Below, piece by piece: positions 35,677 to 44,676 of a stretch of DNA of 64,000 nucleotides. The translations under genes and the position numbers were made by a program. The notes below the pieces were generated by a model. It saw only the letters and a program-made list of their open reading frames with translations. It searched no databases and had not been told where the DNA came from. Every line of letters starts with the position of its first letter. Positions within the stretch are counted from its first letter, which is position 1. The stretch lies in assembly GCF_001529295.1 (NCBI RefSeq), contig NZ_LLWK01000038.1:248001-312000 (forward strand), written 5' to 3'. This DNA comes from Flavobacterium sp. TAB 87. GTDB lineage: Bacteria; Bacteroidota; Bacteroidia; Flavobacteriales; Flavobacteriaceae.

Positions 35677-36250
35677 CTTTATAAGTATTAGAAATCTTTA
35701 AAAGCCAGTATAAATATGCGCGATTAAAAACGGATTATCTATTGCAATATCAATTTATTGGTTGAATTATAATGTAAAATAACAAGAATTTATGTGTAAA
35801 TAATTTAAAACAGAGAATATTAATAGTAAACATACTGAAAATCACATGTTATTTTATAAAAATACATATTTTAAAAATAGATAAAGTATTAAGTCCACGT
35901 TTAACAACTAACATTTTTTGTTGGAATGAAGAGAACGCGAATTTATATTTTCAAAAATTTATTCTTGTTTGCAACAGAAGCAATAATCATAAAGGTTTTG
36001 ATAAATTTCGGATAGTCAATTGCGATTCGGTGGTGTGCTTTTTTGCTGCAGTTTTTTTCTCAATTGAAGTTTTATTTTTAAAACTAAATTAATTTTCTAA
36101 AAATTACAATTGTAACTTCTTTCTGGCATAAATTTATTCATCACAACTTAGAGTTGTTGTAGCTGAGGAGGCGCAGACTTTATTGTTTATCGATTACTGC
36201 TATTTTTAATTGGAGTTGTTTTTCGGAACTAATAGCACAAATGGATTCGC
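35677..36250. other. Intergenic stretch without a recognisable gene
   Basis: About 570 bases of AT-rich sequence upstream of the giant gene. I see no coding potential, no tRNA-like fold and no clear TAnnTTTG promoter with a spaced TTG. It is followed by the palindromic cluster at 36303-36483. Confidence 0.5.
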
Positions 36251-36302
36251 GCTGATTGGTGGAATTCGTGATAATCTGAAACAGAGATTTCACAGATTAT
36301 CA

Positions 36303-36333
36303 CAGATTAAATCCTTTTAAATCTTTTAATCTG
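36303..36333. repeat. Intergenic inverted repeat A
   Basis: CAGATTAAA (36303-36311) and TTTAATCTG (36325-36333) are perfect arms. The left side, CACAGATTAAATCCTTTTA at 36301-36319, recurs identically at 41814-41832 inside another palindrome. Confidence 0.6.
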
Positions 36334-36376
36334 TAGCAGAAAAAAATTACAAAGTGCAGAATTCTATTAAAAAGCA

Positions 36377-36436
36377 AGCCACAAATTGCACTAATTATCA
36401 CAAACGATTCCGTGTTAATTAGTGCAATTTGTGGCT
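36377..36436. repeat. Intergenic inverted repeat B, 21-base perfect arms
   Basis: Positions 36377-36397 and 36416-36436 are exact reverse complements (21 bases each, beginning AGCCACAAATTGCAC) around an 18-base loop. No T-run follows directly. It is convergent neither with nor within any gene and looks like a dispersed palindromic element. Confidence 0.75.
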
Positions 36437-36456
36437 GAGACCTTTTTATTTTTAGG

Positions 36457-36483
36457 CAAAGATTAAATACTGTTAAATCTTTG
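36457..36483. repeat. Intergenic inverted repeat C
   Basis: CAAAGATTAAA (36457-36467) pairs with TTAAATCTTTG (36473-36483) at 10 of 11 positions; it lies just past the 3' end of the 36506-39577 gene and could also help terminate it. Confidence 0.45.
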
Positions 36484-36505
36484 ATCTGTGTGAAATACTA
36501 TAAAC

Positions 36506-39500
36506 CTATAAAATAATTTTAGTATTCGATGTCGCGCCATTTTCGAGGATGGTTTGAACGATCAGGACCTGATTGCTGATCTTTAAATTTTCAATTTCAA
36601 GTACGGTATTGTTTATGTTTTCTTTGGTGTAAATTGATTTTCCTGTAATGTCAAAAATCGTAACTTTATTAATGCTTTCTAATTTTGCATCAATAGTTAT
36701 CTTTTTATTATTGACATACACTTCTAAAACTTTATTTTCAGTGTTGAAATCATCAACTCCTAAAGTGGTACCATATTTTAAAATGAAGCGGTCGTCAAAT
36801 ACGCCATCGGCACTGCTGAAAGTGTAGTTGCCTTTGCGCAAATTGTGTGTTTTGCTGGTTTGGTTGTCGTACAAAAATACCGGTTGCTCATTCAGGTTGC
36901 CATCGGTGTGATCAATACCTATTGAAAAGGAACTTTCTACCGCAGGTTTTTTGGTCAGTTTAACACTAAAACCTAAAGGAATTTCCTCAGCTGTAAAAGG
37001 AACCGCACGACCTTGTATTGCCAAACGAGAACCATCATTAATGCTATAAAAATCGGCAAAAGAATTTCCATTGTAGGTTACCCCATCATAAATGGCATCA
37101 TAGCCATTGGTGGCGCCGCTTACATAACCAATTAAAATTTGTTTGAACAGTCCATCTTCATTGGTCAAGTTTAACCAAATTCGATTTTTCTCCATCGACG
37201 TTGTCTTAGCCATTTTATAAAACTGCTTGTTCCTGCCTGCAACGCGCATTTCATTGGTAAATAAAACGGTCCCTACCGTTTGCTGTGCTGCGACAAAAAA
37301 TGATTGCCCCGCCGCAATATATCCTAATGGTTCAGAACTGCCTGTTGCAGCAGCTGTTCCTCTATTTTTACCAATACCGCCAGTGATGTTATAACTTGCA
37401 TAATCGCCACTCGTATAATTGTAGGTTGCGTTTCCTACAATCGCCACGTCTGGTGAAGAATTGTGTGTCCAAAAATATAGGGTCCCATATAAATTGGTAT
37501 TATTATATATAAATTCATCCGCATAAACTGCCGACGGATAAGGATTTCCAATTAGGTTCCAAGTTCCTTTTATAGCATATGGGATATCTCCATTATTTGG
37601 CACACCCTCAAAACTTGCTGTAAATGGTGCTGCTTCGTTAAGATTGTAACTTTGTGGTGCTCGAACTGCATAACCAGCAGCTGCTTGCATTACTGCTGTT
37701 CCCTTATAATTGATAGACCAAGCATTGTTGTATGCTAAATATTTATCGGACAAAGTATTTGGCGAAAGATCGCTTAATTTGAAATTAGAAACTGGAGAGG
37801 ACCAATACGTAAAATCAAATCTACGAACTGGCGTTGTGGTGCGTTTGTAAGTAACTTTCCCGCTATTGATTGCATTATTAATTTGCACCAAACTGGCATT
37901 ATTTTCAAAGATTACTGTCCCGTTGTTGGTTAGTTTATCTTGTAAAGTTAGCGTAGCATCGCCGTTAACTGTAACCGTATAACCTGATTGTACCGTGCAA
38001 TTGCAACCTGTAAGATTGGTCGCAGCGGTAATTTTCAAGTCTGCTTCGACGTTCAAGTTTTGTGTGATATTTGGCGTTCCGTCAGACCACTTTGTGCCAT
38101 TCCATTTATTTGTTACCGTTTCAGGTACCACAAATTCTGCCGATGCAGGTGATTTACAACCTGTCTCATTGGTCACTCTGAAACTATATTTTCCCGCTGG
38201 CAAATTGCTTATTTGCTTAGTATCTCCTGTTCCATTAACAATTACATTACCTGGTAAGCGCTCCACACTCCAAGTTCCTGAAGCAGGCAAATTACTCAAT
38301 TGAACAGATCCTGGAATGCTGCAAGTAACAGCAGTAATTGCTCCTATGGTAGGCGGAGTTAGTAAATTTATTACTGTGGCAACATCATTATTAATTGTCT
38401 GACCCGAAATATCCTCGACCAAATTGTCAGACGGATCTATTGCGGTGACTTTTGCACTATTAGAAACATATCCCAGAGCCACATCGGCTGCAGTGATCGT
38501 ATAGTTTGCCGTAAAGGTAACTTTTGCTCCCACATTTAAGGTACTGATAGTGCCCACTGCAGTCGTTCCCAACTTTGGGTCAACCACAGTAATGTTTCGC
38601 AATGGTACATCTCCAGTATTGGTGACTTCGAAATCGTATGTGATTTTATCTCCTAATTTTCCACAGCTCACTAAACTTGCTTTTTTAACCAAATCTAGTT
38701 GTGCTAATTTTAAAGAATTTGCATTGAAAGCAATAAAAGCACAATCTGAACTCCCTGAAAAAGTAACTACAAAACGATCTACAGTAGGCGCGAGCGCAGC
38801 AGTAATTCCAAAAGCGCTTAGGTCGTAGGCTAAAATTCGTATGTCCCGTACTTCATTTGAAATAAATCCATTAGCTGGCTTGCCATCTGTCGAATCAAAA
38901 ATATCTAAACTGTAAGAACCTACCACCTTTACACCTTGAAAAGCGATGGTAACTGGGTCTCCAACAGTTTTGCCTAGAGCATCTACAAACTTAAATACAT
39001 CGGCTCCACCTGGCAGTGCAACCTGCGTTACAATTAAGTCAGGTATGCCATCATTTAGTCCGTTTAGATTTAAATTGTCAGTTCCAATTTTAAAAGAAAC
39101 ACTGCTAGTTCCAATATTTGCAATACCAGTCCCCAAGGCGAGTCCATTAATTCCGTCAGTAAGTCGTGCAACCATTTCTGCTGATGTGGCAACAGCACCG
39201 GTCAAAGCCGGAGTTAAAATGCTTGCTGATTTGGTTTCATCAATCATTGCGCCTTGCAGAAAAAATGTTGAATTCCCCCGTTTAATATCCTGAATTTTTA
39301 ATGCTCTAAATTTGTGCGCGTCAAACGCCACCTTTTCTGTGATCAATCGGCTGTCATTTACGCCAGTTGAATAGGTTTTACCATTCCATTGAAATGCAGT
39401 TAAATTATTTTCAGAATCGGGACGATTGTCTGAGCCTGTTGCAGCATTCGCAGTCCAATAGCCTCCCCAGTCCGTATAAATTCTGTCAACAGCGCTCTGT

Positions 39501-39577
39501 GCTTGAACGGCATTGGTTATAAAAAATAATAACAATAAGATAAATAGGGGTAAAGATGACTTGGTAAAATTTTGCAT
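36506..39577 (-). CDS. T9SS cargo with DUF11-like domain and shared C-terminal module
   Basis: A 1023-residue secreted protein with signal peptide MQNFTKSSLPLFILLLLFFITNAVQAQ. Residues ~28-290 form an N-terminal domain (DRIYTDWGGYWTANA...) that I do not recognise beyond its occurrence in flavobacterial surface proteins. A DUF11/conserved-repeat-like domain follows (~295-400, YDFEVTNTGDVPLRNITVVD), then a short domain with LSNLPASGTWSVERLPGN. The last ~500 residues are near-identical in pattern to the neighbouring 1679-residue protein (RIWLNLTNEDGLFKQILIGY, SFADFYSINDGSRLAIQGRA) and end in a T9SS sorting tail (LIVQTILENGATSNTKIIL). Probably a cell-surface protein; ligand unknown. Confidence 0.88.
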   Translation of the reverse strand: MQNFTKSSLPLFILLLLFFITNAVQAQSAVDRIYTDWGGYWTANAATGSDNRPDSENNLTAFQWNGKTYSTGVNDSRLITEKVAFDAHKFRALKIQDIKRGNSTFFLQGAMIDETKSASILTPALTGAVATSAEMVARLTDGINGLALGTGIANIGTSSVSFKIGTDNLNLNGLNDGIPDLIVTQVALPGGADVFKFVDALGKTVGDPVTIAFQGVKVVGSYSLDIFDSTDGKPANGFISNEVRDIRILAYDLSAFGITAALAPTVDRFVVTFSGSSDCAFIAFNANSLKLAQLDLVKKASLVSCGKLGDKITYDFEVTNTGDVPLRNITVVDPKLGTTAVGTISTLNVGAKVTFTANYTITAADVALGYVSNSAKVTAIDPSDNLVEDISGQTINNDVATVINLLTPPTIGAITAVTCSIPGSVQLSNLPASGTWSVERLPGNVIVNGTGDTKQISNLPAGKYSFRVTNETGCKSPASAEFVVPETVTNKWNGTKWSDGTPNITQNLNVEADLKITAATNLTGCNCTVQSGYTVTVNGDATLTLQDKLTNNGTVIFENNASLVQINNAINSGKVTYKRTTTPVRRFDFTYWSSPVSNFKLSDLSPNTLSDKYLAYNNAWSINYKGTAVMQAAAGYAVRAPQSYNLNEAAPFTASFEGVPNNGDIPYAIKGTWNLIGNPYPSAVYADEFIYNNTNLYGTLYFWTHNSSPDVAIVGNATYNYTSGDYASYNITGGIGKNRGTAAATGSSEPLGYIAAGQSFFVAAQQTVGTVLFTNEMRVAGRNKQFYKMAKTTSMEKNRIWLNLTNEDGLFKQILIGYVSGATNGYDAIYDGVTYNGNSFADFYSINDGSRLAIQGRAVPFTAEEIPLGFSVKLTKKPAVESSFSIGIDHTDGNLNEQPVFLYDNQTSKTHNLRKGNYTFSSADGVFDDRFILKYGTTLGVDDFNTENKVLEVYVNNKKITIDAKLESINKVTIFDITGKSIYTKENINNTVLEIENLKISNQVLIVQTILENGATSNTKIIL

Positions 39578-39646
39578 GATTGAGCGCCATTAAATGACTT
39601 TTTATTAAAAAAAAAATTTATTATTGTTGTACTATTGAATGGTGAC

Positions 39647-39984
39647 TTAAAACAATACTTTGCGAATTGCTGCTGTTCCATTTTTTAAATAAACAGGCAC
39701 CACCAACATTTGTTTGCTGCTGTTTACTAGGTTATTTCGACAATTGAAGCGTTACTTATACCGCGACCGTTACATGAAACACTAGTGCATTTAAAGGTCA
39801 AGCTTACTGGAAAACGCGACAAAGTAAACTTGTTATCCCAACTGCCTAAAATTATTAGAGAAGAATTATTCAATTTATGATTTATGTCTATAGCTTTAAT
39901 AAAGCTATAATTAACAACTTGAGCCGTTGTAGTTGGCATAAAAGAGTAATAACAAAATAATATAAAGAGTAGTTTTTTTATCAT
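39647..39984 (-). pseudogene. Decayed T9SS cargo gene: signal-peptide ORF plus out-of-frame sorting tail
   Basis: An ATG at 39984 opens an 85-codon ORF with a good signal peptide (MIKKLLFILFCYYSFMPTTTAQ), ending at the stop at 39727. Directly beyond, in another frame (about 39743 down to the TAA at 39647-39649), the sequence reads NNLVNSSKQMLVVPVYLKNG then TAAIRKVLF. That is a T9SS C-terminal tail like those of the three neighbouring proteins. The simplest reading is a cargo gene that lost its middle and suffered a frameshift. The 85-residue ORF may still be expressed as a small secreted protein. Confidence 0.6.
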
Positions 39985-40053
39985 ATACTTATCGTTTTTG
40001 AGGCATATGACGGTATTTTTAATTCTTGCCATTGCACAAAACATGTTTATCAA

Positions 40054-40516
40054 CTAAAATTTCTTTTATAAATGCCTGCTAGCTACACCAAAATTAACTT
40101 TTACAAACAGTCTTAATTTTTAACGAATAGTTACCTACTAGCCAAAAACAATTACGTCATTACAATTAAATTTTGAGTCAAAGATTAAAAATTTAAAGTA
40201 TGAAATACTCCAAGCATTAATTAAGGTGCAAAAATACCGCTTTTAAAAGATCGTAAGTCAAAAGCCATTCTATAATCGTTCAACGGCAATAGTTATCGAT
40301 GAACGACAAAAAAAACGTATCATAATTATTTTTTATAAGTATTTACCTAATTACAATCGTATTATTTGTAGCTAATTTAACACGATTTTTTTTCGTAAGA
40401 AGAAGGCAAAATAAAAAAGTAGAAAAATGTATTAGCGCTACCAATGTCCTAAACAAGGAGATCTATATCTTTAATTTAAGTACTTAATAAACCGACAAAT
40501 AAAATATTCGTGAAAT
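40054..40516. other. Intergenic stretch, nothing firm
   Basis: AT-rich, no coding potential seen. On the minus strand TATTTTTG (complement of 40229-40236) fits a -7 element and could once have served the decayed gene, but lies about 245 bases from its start. Confidence 0.4.
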
Positions 40517-41680
40517 TTATAAACCAAGCAAAACACTAACCGCATTTCCACCAAATCCAACAGAATTTATAAGTACTTTCTGAATCTCCTTAGTTTGTTT
40601 TTGCTCGAAGAAAGGAACTCCGATAAACTGATTGTTTTGCAGCATTAGTAAAGCTAGTTCTATGCTTAACATTCCCGAAGTTCCGAATGTATGTCCTATT
40701 TTCCATTTGTTCGAAGTTAATAATGGCAAATGCTTTCCAAATACTTTTTGGATGGCTTTGTATTCCGTTAAGTCCCCTTTTATAGTGCCTGGCGCGTGCA
40801 TCACAATGACATCCACTTCCTCAAGCGGTATTTCTTTTAATGCCATTTTCATCGATTTTTGAAAGCAAGTTGCTTCGGCGGAAATCGAGATATTATGTTC
40901 CAAAATTTCAGTGGCATAACCTACACCTATTAGATAAGCCAAAGCGTTGTTTTTTTCGCCAATTTCCAAACAGCAAACCGCTGCCCCCTCACCCAGTACC
41001 ATGGTATTTTGCTTTTTATTTAAATCTAAAGCTAAGTTGGGCCAAGAATCTTGATCTACTTTTGCACGCGAATATATTTTGAGTGCTCGCATTTGTGCAA
41101 TCGTAAAATCCGTCAAAGGTGCTTCGCTTCCACCAACCAAAAACTGGTCAGCCATTCCGGCACGCAACCAAGCCACCCCATTTAATAAGGAATGTAATGC
41201 GGTTGAACACGTAATAGAATGTGAAACTTCAGGTCCCTCAGTTTGTAAATCATGCGCAATCCATGAAGAAATATTTCCTAAAGTAGTAGTTGGCGAAGTT
41301 AAAGTTTGTGCTTTTCCAGATTCTAAATATTCCTGAAAGTGTTTTTCGAATAAGTCGGTGGCTCCTCTGGAAGAACCAATGTTAATTCCGAAATTAGAAC
41401 GTTTAACCCAACCCGCTTTTTGCACCGCTTGTCTCGACGCATACAAAGCAAATAAAACCGAATTATCCAGGCTTTTATAATTGGAATCTGAAGAACGAAT
41501 TGCATCTATTAAATCTTTTGAATTCTCACTCAAAGCACCAACAACTGTTTCTTGCTTGTCTAAAAACTGAGAACTAAAACAATGATTTTTGTTTTTGTAG
41601 TTTTCCCACACTTGTTCGGAAGTATTTCCTAAAGGAGAAATAGAAGCAAAAGAGGTAATCGCAATTTTTGGAGTGTTCAA
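40517..41680 (-). CDS. Beta-ketoacyl-ACP synthase-like protein beside biotin genes
   Basis: A 387-residue thiolase-fold ketosynthase. The nucleophile is Cys158 in HSITCSTALHSL; the two histidines are in VMHAPGTIKGD and in NKWKIGHTFGTSG, so the Cys-His-His triad of elongating KAS enzymes is intact. The apparent start is TTG at 41680, with TACCTTTG only 15 bases upstream (41695-41702). It sits next to bioA and bioD and is regularly near biotin genes in Flavobacteria. A role in making the pimeloyl precursor is therefore plausible (inference); an ordinary fatty-acid KAS is the alternative. Confidence 0.85.
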   Translation of the reverse strand: MNTPKIAITSFASISPLGNTSEQVWENYKNKNHCFSSQFLDKQETVVGALSENSKDLIDAIRSSDSNYKSLDNSVLFALYASRQAVQKAGWVKRSNFGINIGSSRGATDLFEKHFQEYLESGKAQTLTSPTTTLGNISSWIAHDLQTEGPEVSHSITCSTALHSLLNGVAWLRAGMADQFLVGGSEAPLTDFTIAQMRALKIYSRAKVDQDSWPNLALDLNKKQNTMVLGEGAAVCCLEIGEKNNALAYLIGVGYATEILEHNISISAEATCFQKSMKMALKEIPLEEVDVIVMHAPGTIKGDLTEYKAIQKVFGKHLPLLTSNKWKIGHTFGTSGMLSIELALLMLQNNQFIGVPFFEQKQTKEIQKVLINSVGFGGNAVSVLLGL

Positions 41681-41694
41681 AATATAATTTTTGG

Positions 41695-41702
41695 CAAAGG
41701 TA
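41695..41702 (-). promoter_or_regulatory. -7 promoter element of the ketosynthase gene
   Basis: Minus strand TACCTTTG (complement of 41695-41702), 14 bases from the TTG start, implying a very short 5' leader. Confidence 0.45.
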
Positions 41703-41808
41703 AGCAGCTTGAATTTTATTTCACATTATACCTCAAAAAAAAATCTCATAGTGAGAATGTTTGGTAAGGCTGAAATTCTCAAAAATGAATTTGTTAGAAA
41801 AATTAAAA

Positions 41809-41853
41809 TTTGCCACAGATTAAATCCTTTTAGTTAATTTAAACTGTGGCAAA
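41809..41853. repeat. Intergenic inverted repeat related to 36.3 kb element
   Basis: Positions 41809-41825 (TTTGCCACAGATTAAAT) and 41837-41853 (ATTTAAACTGTGGCAAA) pair at 16 of 17 positions. It shares 19 identical bases (41814-41832) with 36301-36319. It lies between bioA and the ketosynthase, followed by A7 on the right. Confidence 0.6.
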
Positions 41854-41951
41854 AAAATATAAGTTAACAGTAAATTAATGCAGCGTAAAAATGTACCGAA
41901 TCTCTGCTTCTACTTTTTGTTTATCGTTTCGAAATTAAAAACGAAATACTT

Positions 41952-43223
41952 TTAAACCATTTCTACTGCTTCTTCAACAATAGCATATACTTTTTCTAAT
42001 TGCTCGTCACTAATAATGTATGGCGGCAAAATGTACACAATATTTCCAACGGGACGCAAAATTACACCTTTCTCAATAAAAAAATTGTAGAGTTTATTCC
42101 GCATTGAACCGTAATAGCTTTCATCCGAATTTGATTTAATTTCCAGAGCAAAAATAACCCCTAAAACACGAGTAGTTGTAACCTTTGGATGGTTTTTAAT
42201 GTGGTTTTGAAACGCCAAATGTCTTTCATTTACTCTTTTTATATTGGCTTGCATATCGGGTTTTTGCAACAATTGCACACTGGCCAAAACTGCTGCACAA
42301 CCTGTTGGATTAGCAGTAAATGTATGTCCGTGAAATAAAGCTTTATTGATGTCATCATCGTAAAAAGCATCAAATATTTCTTGGGTAAAAGTAGTTATGG
42401 CCATCGGAATCGTTCCGCCAGTTAATGCCTTCGACAAACACATCATGTCTGGTTGCTCTTTTACATAATCCATGGCAAATGTTTTGCCTGTTTTTCCAAA
42501 TCCTGTCATCACTTCATCCGCGATTGTCAAAACCTTATTTTCTTTGCAAATTTCGATTAAGGTAGCTAATGCCTCAGGCTCATACATCACCATTCCTGCG
42601 GCTCCTTGAACCAAAGGCTCGAAAATGAATCCCGCACATTTATGATTGTCTATCACGTTTTTTAAAGCAGTAAAACTTGCTTTTTCTTTACCTTTTACGG
42701 GAACTGGAATCCGAACCACATCGATAAACATTCCTTGAAATGCCTGCGTATAGAATGATATTCCGCTTGCTGCCATTGCTGCAAAAGTGTCGCCATGAAA
42801 AGCATCTTCAAAAGCTATAATAGTTGTCCTTTTTTCTCCTTTATTAAAGAAAAACTGCAAAGCCACTTTAATCGCGACTTCTACCGCAGTAGAACCATTA
42901 TCCGAAAAAAATATTTTTTGCTGATTGCTAGGCAGAATTTCAATCAACTTTTCAGCGACTTGAATAGCGGGCTGATGGGTAAAACCTCCAAATAAAACAT
43001 GCTCTAAAGTGGTGAGTTGCTTATAGATGGCGTCAGCAATAAAACGGTTGCTGTGGCCAAAAGGATTCACCCACCAAGAAGCAATTGCGTCAATGTATTC
43101 CTTATTGTTCTCGTCCCAAAGCAAAGCACCTTCGCCACGAGCAATGGTTATTGGCAACTGAGCAGTTTTGTGTTGTGTATACGGATGCCAAAGGTATTGG
43201 CTATCTTTTTCTGTTGAAGTCAT
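41952..43223 (-). CDS. bioA: Adenosylmethionine-8-amino-7-oxononanoate transaminase BioA
   Basis: A 423-residue fold-type I PLP enzyme that transfers an amino group from S-adenosylmethionine to KAPA, giving DAPA in biotin synthesis. Seen: WHPYTQHKTAQLP near the N-terminus, the substrate-site phrase ASWWVNPFGHSN, IADEVMTGFGKTGKTFA before the PLP lysine in CLSKALTGGTIPMA, and FHGHTFTANPTGCAAV. Full length. TATCTTTG ends 5 bases before the ATG, so its transcript is likely leaderless. bioD lies 166 bases upstream on the same strand. Confidence 0.97.
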   Translation of the reverse strand: MTSTEKDSQYLWHPYTQHKTAQLPITIARGEGALLWDENNKEYIDAIASWWVNPFGHSNRFIADAIYKQLTTLEHVLFGGFTHQPAIQVAEKLIEILPSNQQKIFFSDNGSTAVEVAIKVALQFFFNKGEKRTTIIAFEDAFHGDTFAAMAASGISFYTQAFQGMFIDVVRIPVPVKGKEKASFTALKNVIDNHKCAGFIFEPLVQGAAGMVMYEPEALATLIEICKENKVLTIADEVMTGFGKTGKTFAMDYVKEQPDMMCLSKALTGGTIPMAITTFTQEIFDAFYDDDINKALFHGHTFTANPTGCAAVLASVQLLQKPDMQANIKRVNERHLAFQNHIKNHPKVTTTRVLGVIFALEIKSNSDESYYGSMRNKLYNFFIEKGVILRPVGNIVYILPPYIISDEQLEKVYAIVEEAVEMV

Positions 43224-43227
43224 TTTG

Positions 43228-43235
43228 CAAAGATA
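43228..43235 (-). promoter_or_regulatory. -7 promoter element of bioA (leaderless arrangement)
   Basis: Minus strand TATCTTTG (complement of 43228-43235) ends 5 bases from the bioA ATG at 43223, placing the expected transcription start at or within a few bases of the start codon. Confidence 0.55.
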
Positions 43236-43389
43236 AAAGATTTAGGAGGACAGTGGAAAGAGAATAGAGTAAAGAAGATAGACACAAGAAGCAAAGAAAT
43301 ATAAAAAACCATGAGGAAAATAAGTATTAAGAAACAAACGGTAGTAGTATGAATCCTTACTAATTACTTTTTACTACTTACTCCTCACT

Positions 43390-44007
43390 CTACAAACCTA
43401 GCAAATTTTCTCTAAATAAATCCGCATATTCTTTAATGACATTTTTATCAAAATAAGGTTCTTCCTCAATTCTTCCAATGCATTTTATTTGGGTTGAATT
43501 TAAGATAATAGCTTCAGTTGCTTGATTTTCATCTCCACTGAAGACAATTCCTGCCACTTGAAAACCTCTATTTTGAAGTGCTTCAATAGTCAATAACGTA
43601 TGATTGATACTTCCTAAATAGTGGCGTGAAACCACAATCACTTTATAGTTGGGTTGAATTAAATCGATAATAAAATCTTGATCATTTAAAGGAACAAACA
43701 ATCCACCGGCACCTTCAATAACTAAATGGTTTTGAGTTTCGGGTTCTTTAATCTGCGCTAAATCAATTGTTACATTGTCAATTTCAGCAGCTAAATGCGG
43801 ACTTGCTGCCGTGTTTAAAGCGTAACTATTGGCATGAAATTGCGATTTAGAATTGGATATCCTTGCTTGTACTTTATGCGTGTCCGAATGCGCTAAATCT
43901 CCGGCTTGGATTGGTTTCCAATAATCCGCTTCAAGCGATTCAACAACGATAGACGATACGATTGTTTTTCCCACATCGGTCGAAATTCCTGTTATAAAGA
44001 TTTTCAT
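43390..44007 (-). CDS. bioD: Dethiobiotin synthetase BioD
   Basis: A 205-residue ATP-dependent carboxylase that closes the ureido ring of dethiobiotin from DAPA and CO2. The P-loop ITGISTDVGKT (residues 4-14), the substrate lysine in YWKPIQAGD, and the magnesium/ATP segment VIEGAGGLFVPLN are all present. It has its own -7 element (44023-44030) immediately after the terminator of the sigma-factor operon, and lies 166 bases before bioA. Confidence 0.96.
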   Translation of the reverse strand: MKIFITGISTDVGKTIVSSIVVESLEADYWKPIQAGDLAHSDTHKVQARISNSKSQFHANSYALNTAASPHLAAEIDNVTIDLAQIKEPETQNHLVIEGAGGLFVPLNDQDFIIDLIQPNYKVIVVSRHYLGSINHTLLTIEALQNRGFQVAGIVFSGDENQATEAIILNSTQIKCIGRIEEEPYFDKNVIKEYADLFRENLLGL

Positions 44008-44022
44008 TATTTTAATTTTTTA

Positions 44023-44030
44023 CAAAAGTA
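44023..44030 (-). promoter_or_regulatory. -7 promoter element of bioD
   Basis: Minus strand TACTTTTG (complement of 44023-44030), 15 bases before the ATG, directly following the upstream operon's T-tract. Confidence 0.5.
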
Positions 44031-44055
44031 AAAAACCGATCCTTACGATCGGCTT
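44031..44055 (-). terminator. Terminator of the sigma-factor/membrane-protein operon
   Basis: On the minus strand CCGATC-GTAAG-GATCGG (44036-44052) is followed by T6. It directly precedes the bioD promoter element. Confidence 0.8.
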
Positions 44056-44061
44056 TAATTA

Positions 44062-44676
44062 TTATTCTTCTTTTAATTCGTCTAAAAGTTTCCGAATCTC
44101 TTTGGCATATTTTCCATAAAAATAATGTACCCACCATTCTAAAAGCAGACCTACTGCCAAAATCGAAATTATTATCATTGCAAACAGAGATATTAAAAGC
44201 GAATCACTTACTGTTGCTATTTGAAAATTTACTTTCTGCGACAACTGATAGTACATCATGCCAATTAGGTACAAAGTTAAAAATGGCGTAAGTGCGAAAC
44301 CAAATGTTTTGTAAAGTTCCATATTGAGTCTGATGTCAAAATAGGTTTCGTATAAGCTGTCTTTTGTTTTCAATGTTATTTTTGACAACCTTTTATAAAA
44401 TCGAAGCAATTTTATTAAGTAATAGGCACAAACGGGCAAAAAAATACTAAATAAGAGGTAAAAAGGAACAATTGTTTGGGAAGGGAAATCATGTGTAAAA
44501 GGCACAAATCCTATAAAAAGAACCGAAAGAGTTTGATAAATTAATTCGTTTTTAAGATTCTTTTTAATCTTATCCAGAGGCGTATTTGCTGTCTGTATTT
44601 TTTCTAGATTAGTTGGAAGTTTAATCTTTTCATTGGTCTCTTTGTTCCAGGCATCTTGTACATCTTTAAAATCCAT
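44062..44676 (-). CDS. Hypothetical membrane protein paired with a sigma factor
   Basis: A 204-residue protein with a soluble N-terminus (~1-45, including KIKKNLKNELIYQ) and four predicted membrane segments (~47-65, 69-90, 120-140, 155-180), ending in a charged KEIRKLLDELKEE tail. I do not recognise a named family. Its start overlaps the end of the sigma-70 gene by 11 bases. That tight coupling, the cytosolic N-terminus and the membrane location are what an anti-sigma factor would show, but no zinc-binding anti-sigma motif is present, so this remains inference. Confidence 0.75.
   Translation of the reverse strand: MDFKDVQDAWNKETNEKIKLPTNLEKIQTANTPLDKIKKNLKNELIYQTLSVLFIGFVPFTHDFPSQTIVPFYLLFSIFLPVCAYYLIKLLRFYKRLSKITLKTKDSLYETYFDIRLNMELYKTFGFALTPFLTLYLIGMMYYQLSQKVNFQIATVSDSLLISLFAMIIISILAVGLLLEWWVHYFYGKYAKEIRKLLDELKEE

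Noticed and set aside
28000..35700. Tandem direct repeats in DNA that might be a CRISPR or satellite
   Set aside because: They are in-frame protein repeats (delta-60 and Ig-like) with codon-level divergence, not identical repeats with spacers.
35677..36250. Possible unannotated small gene or tRNA in the large intergenic gap
   Set aside because: No open frame with protein-like composition and no cloverleaf or T-loop GTTCNANNC pattern seen by eye.
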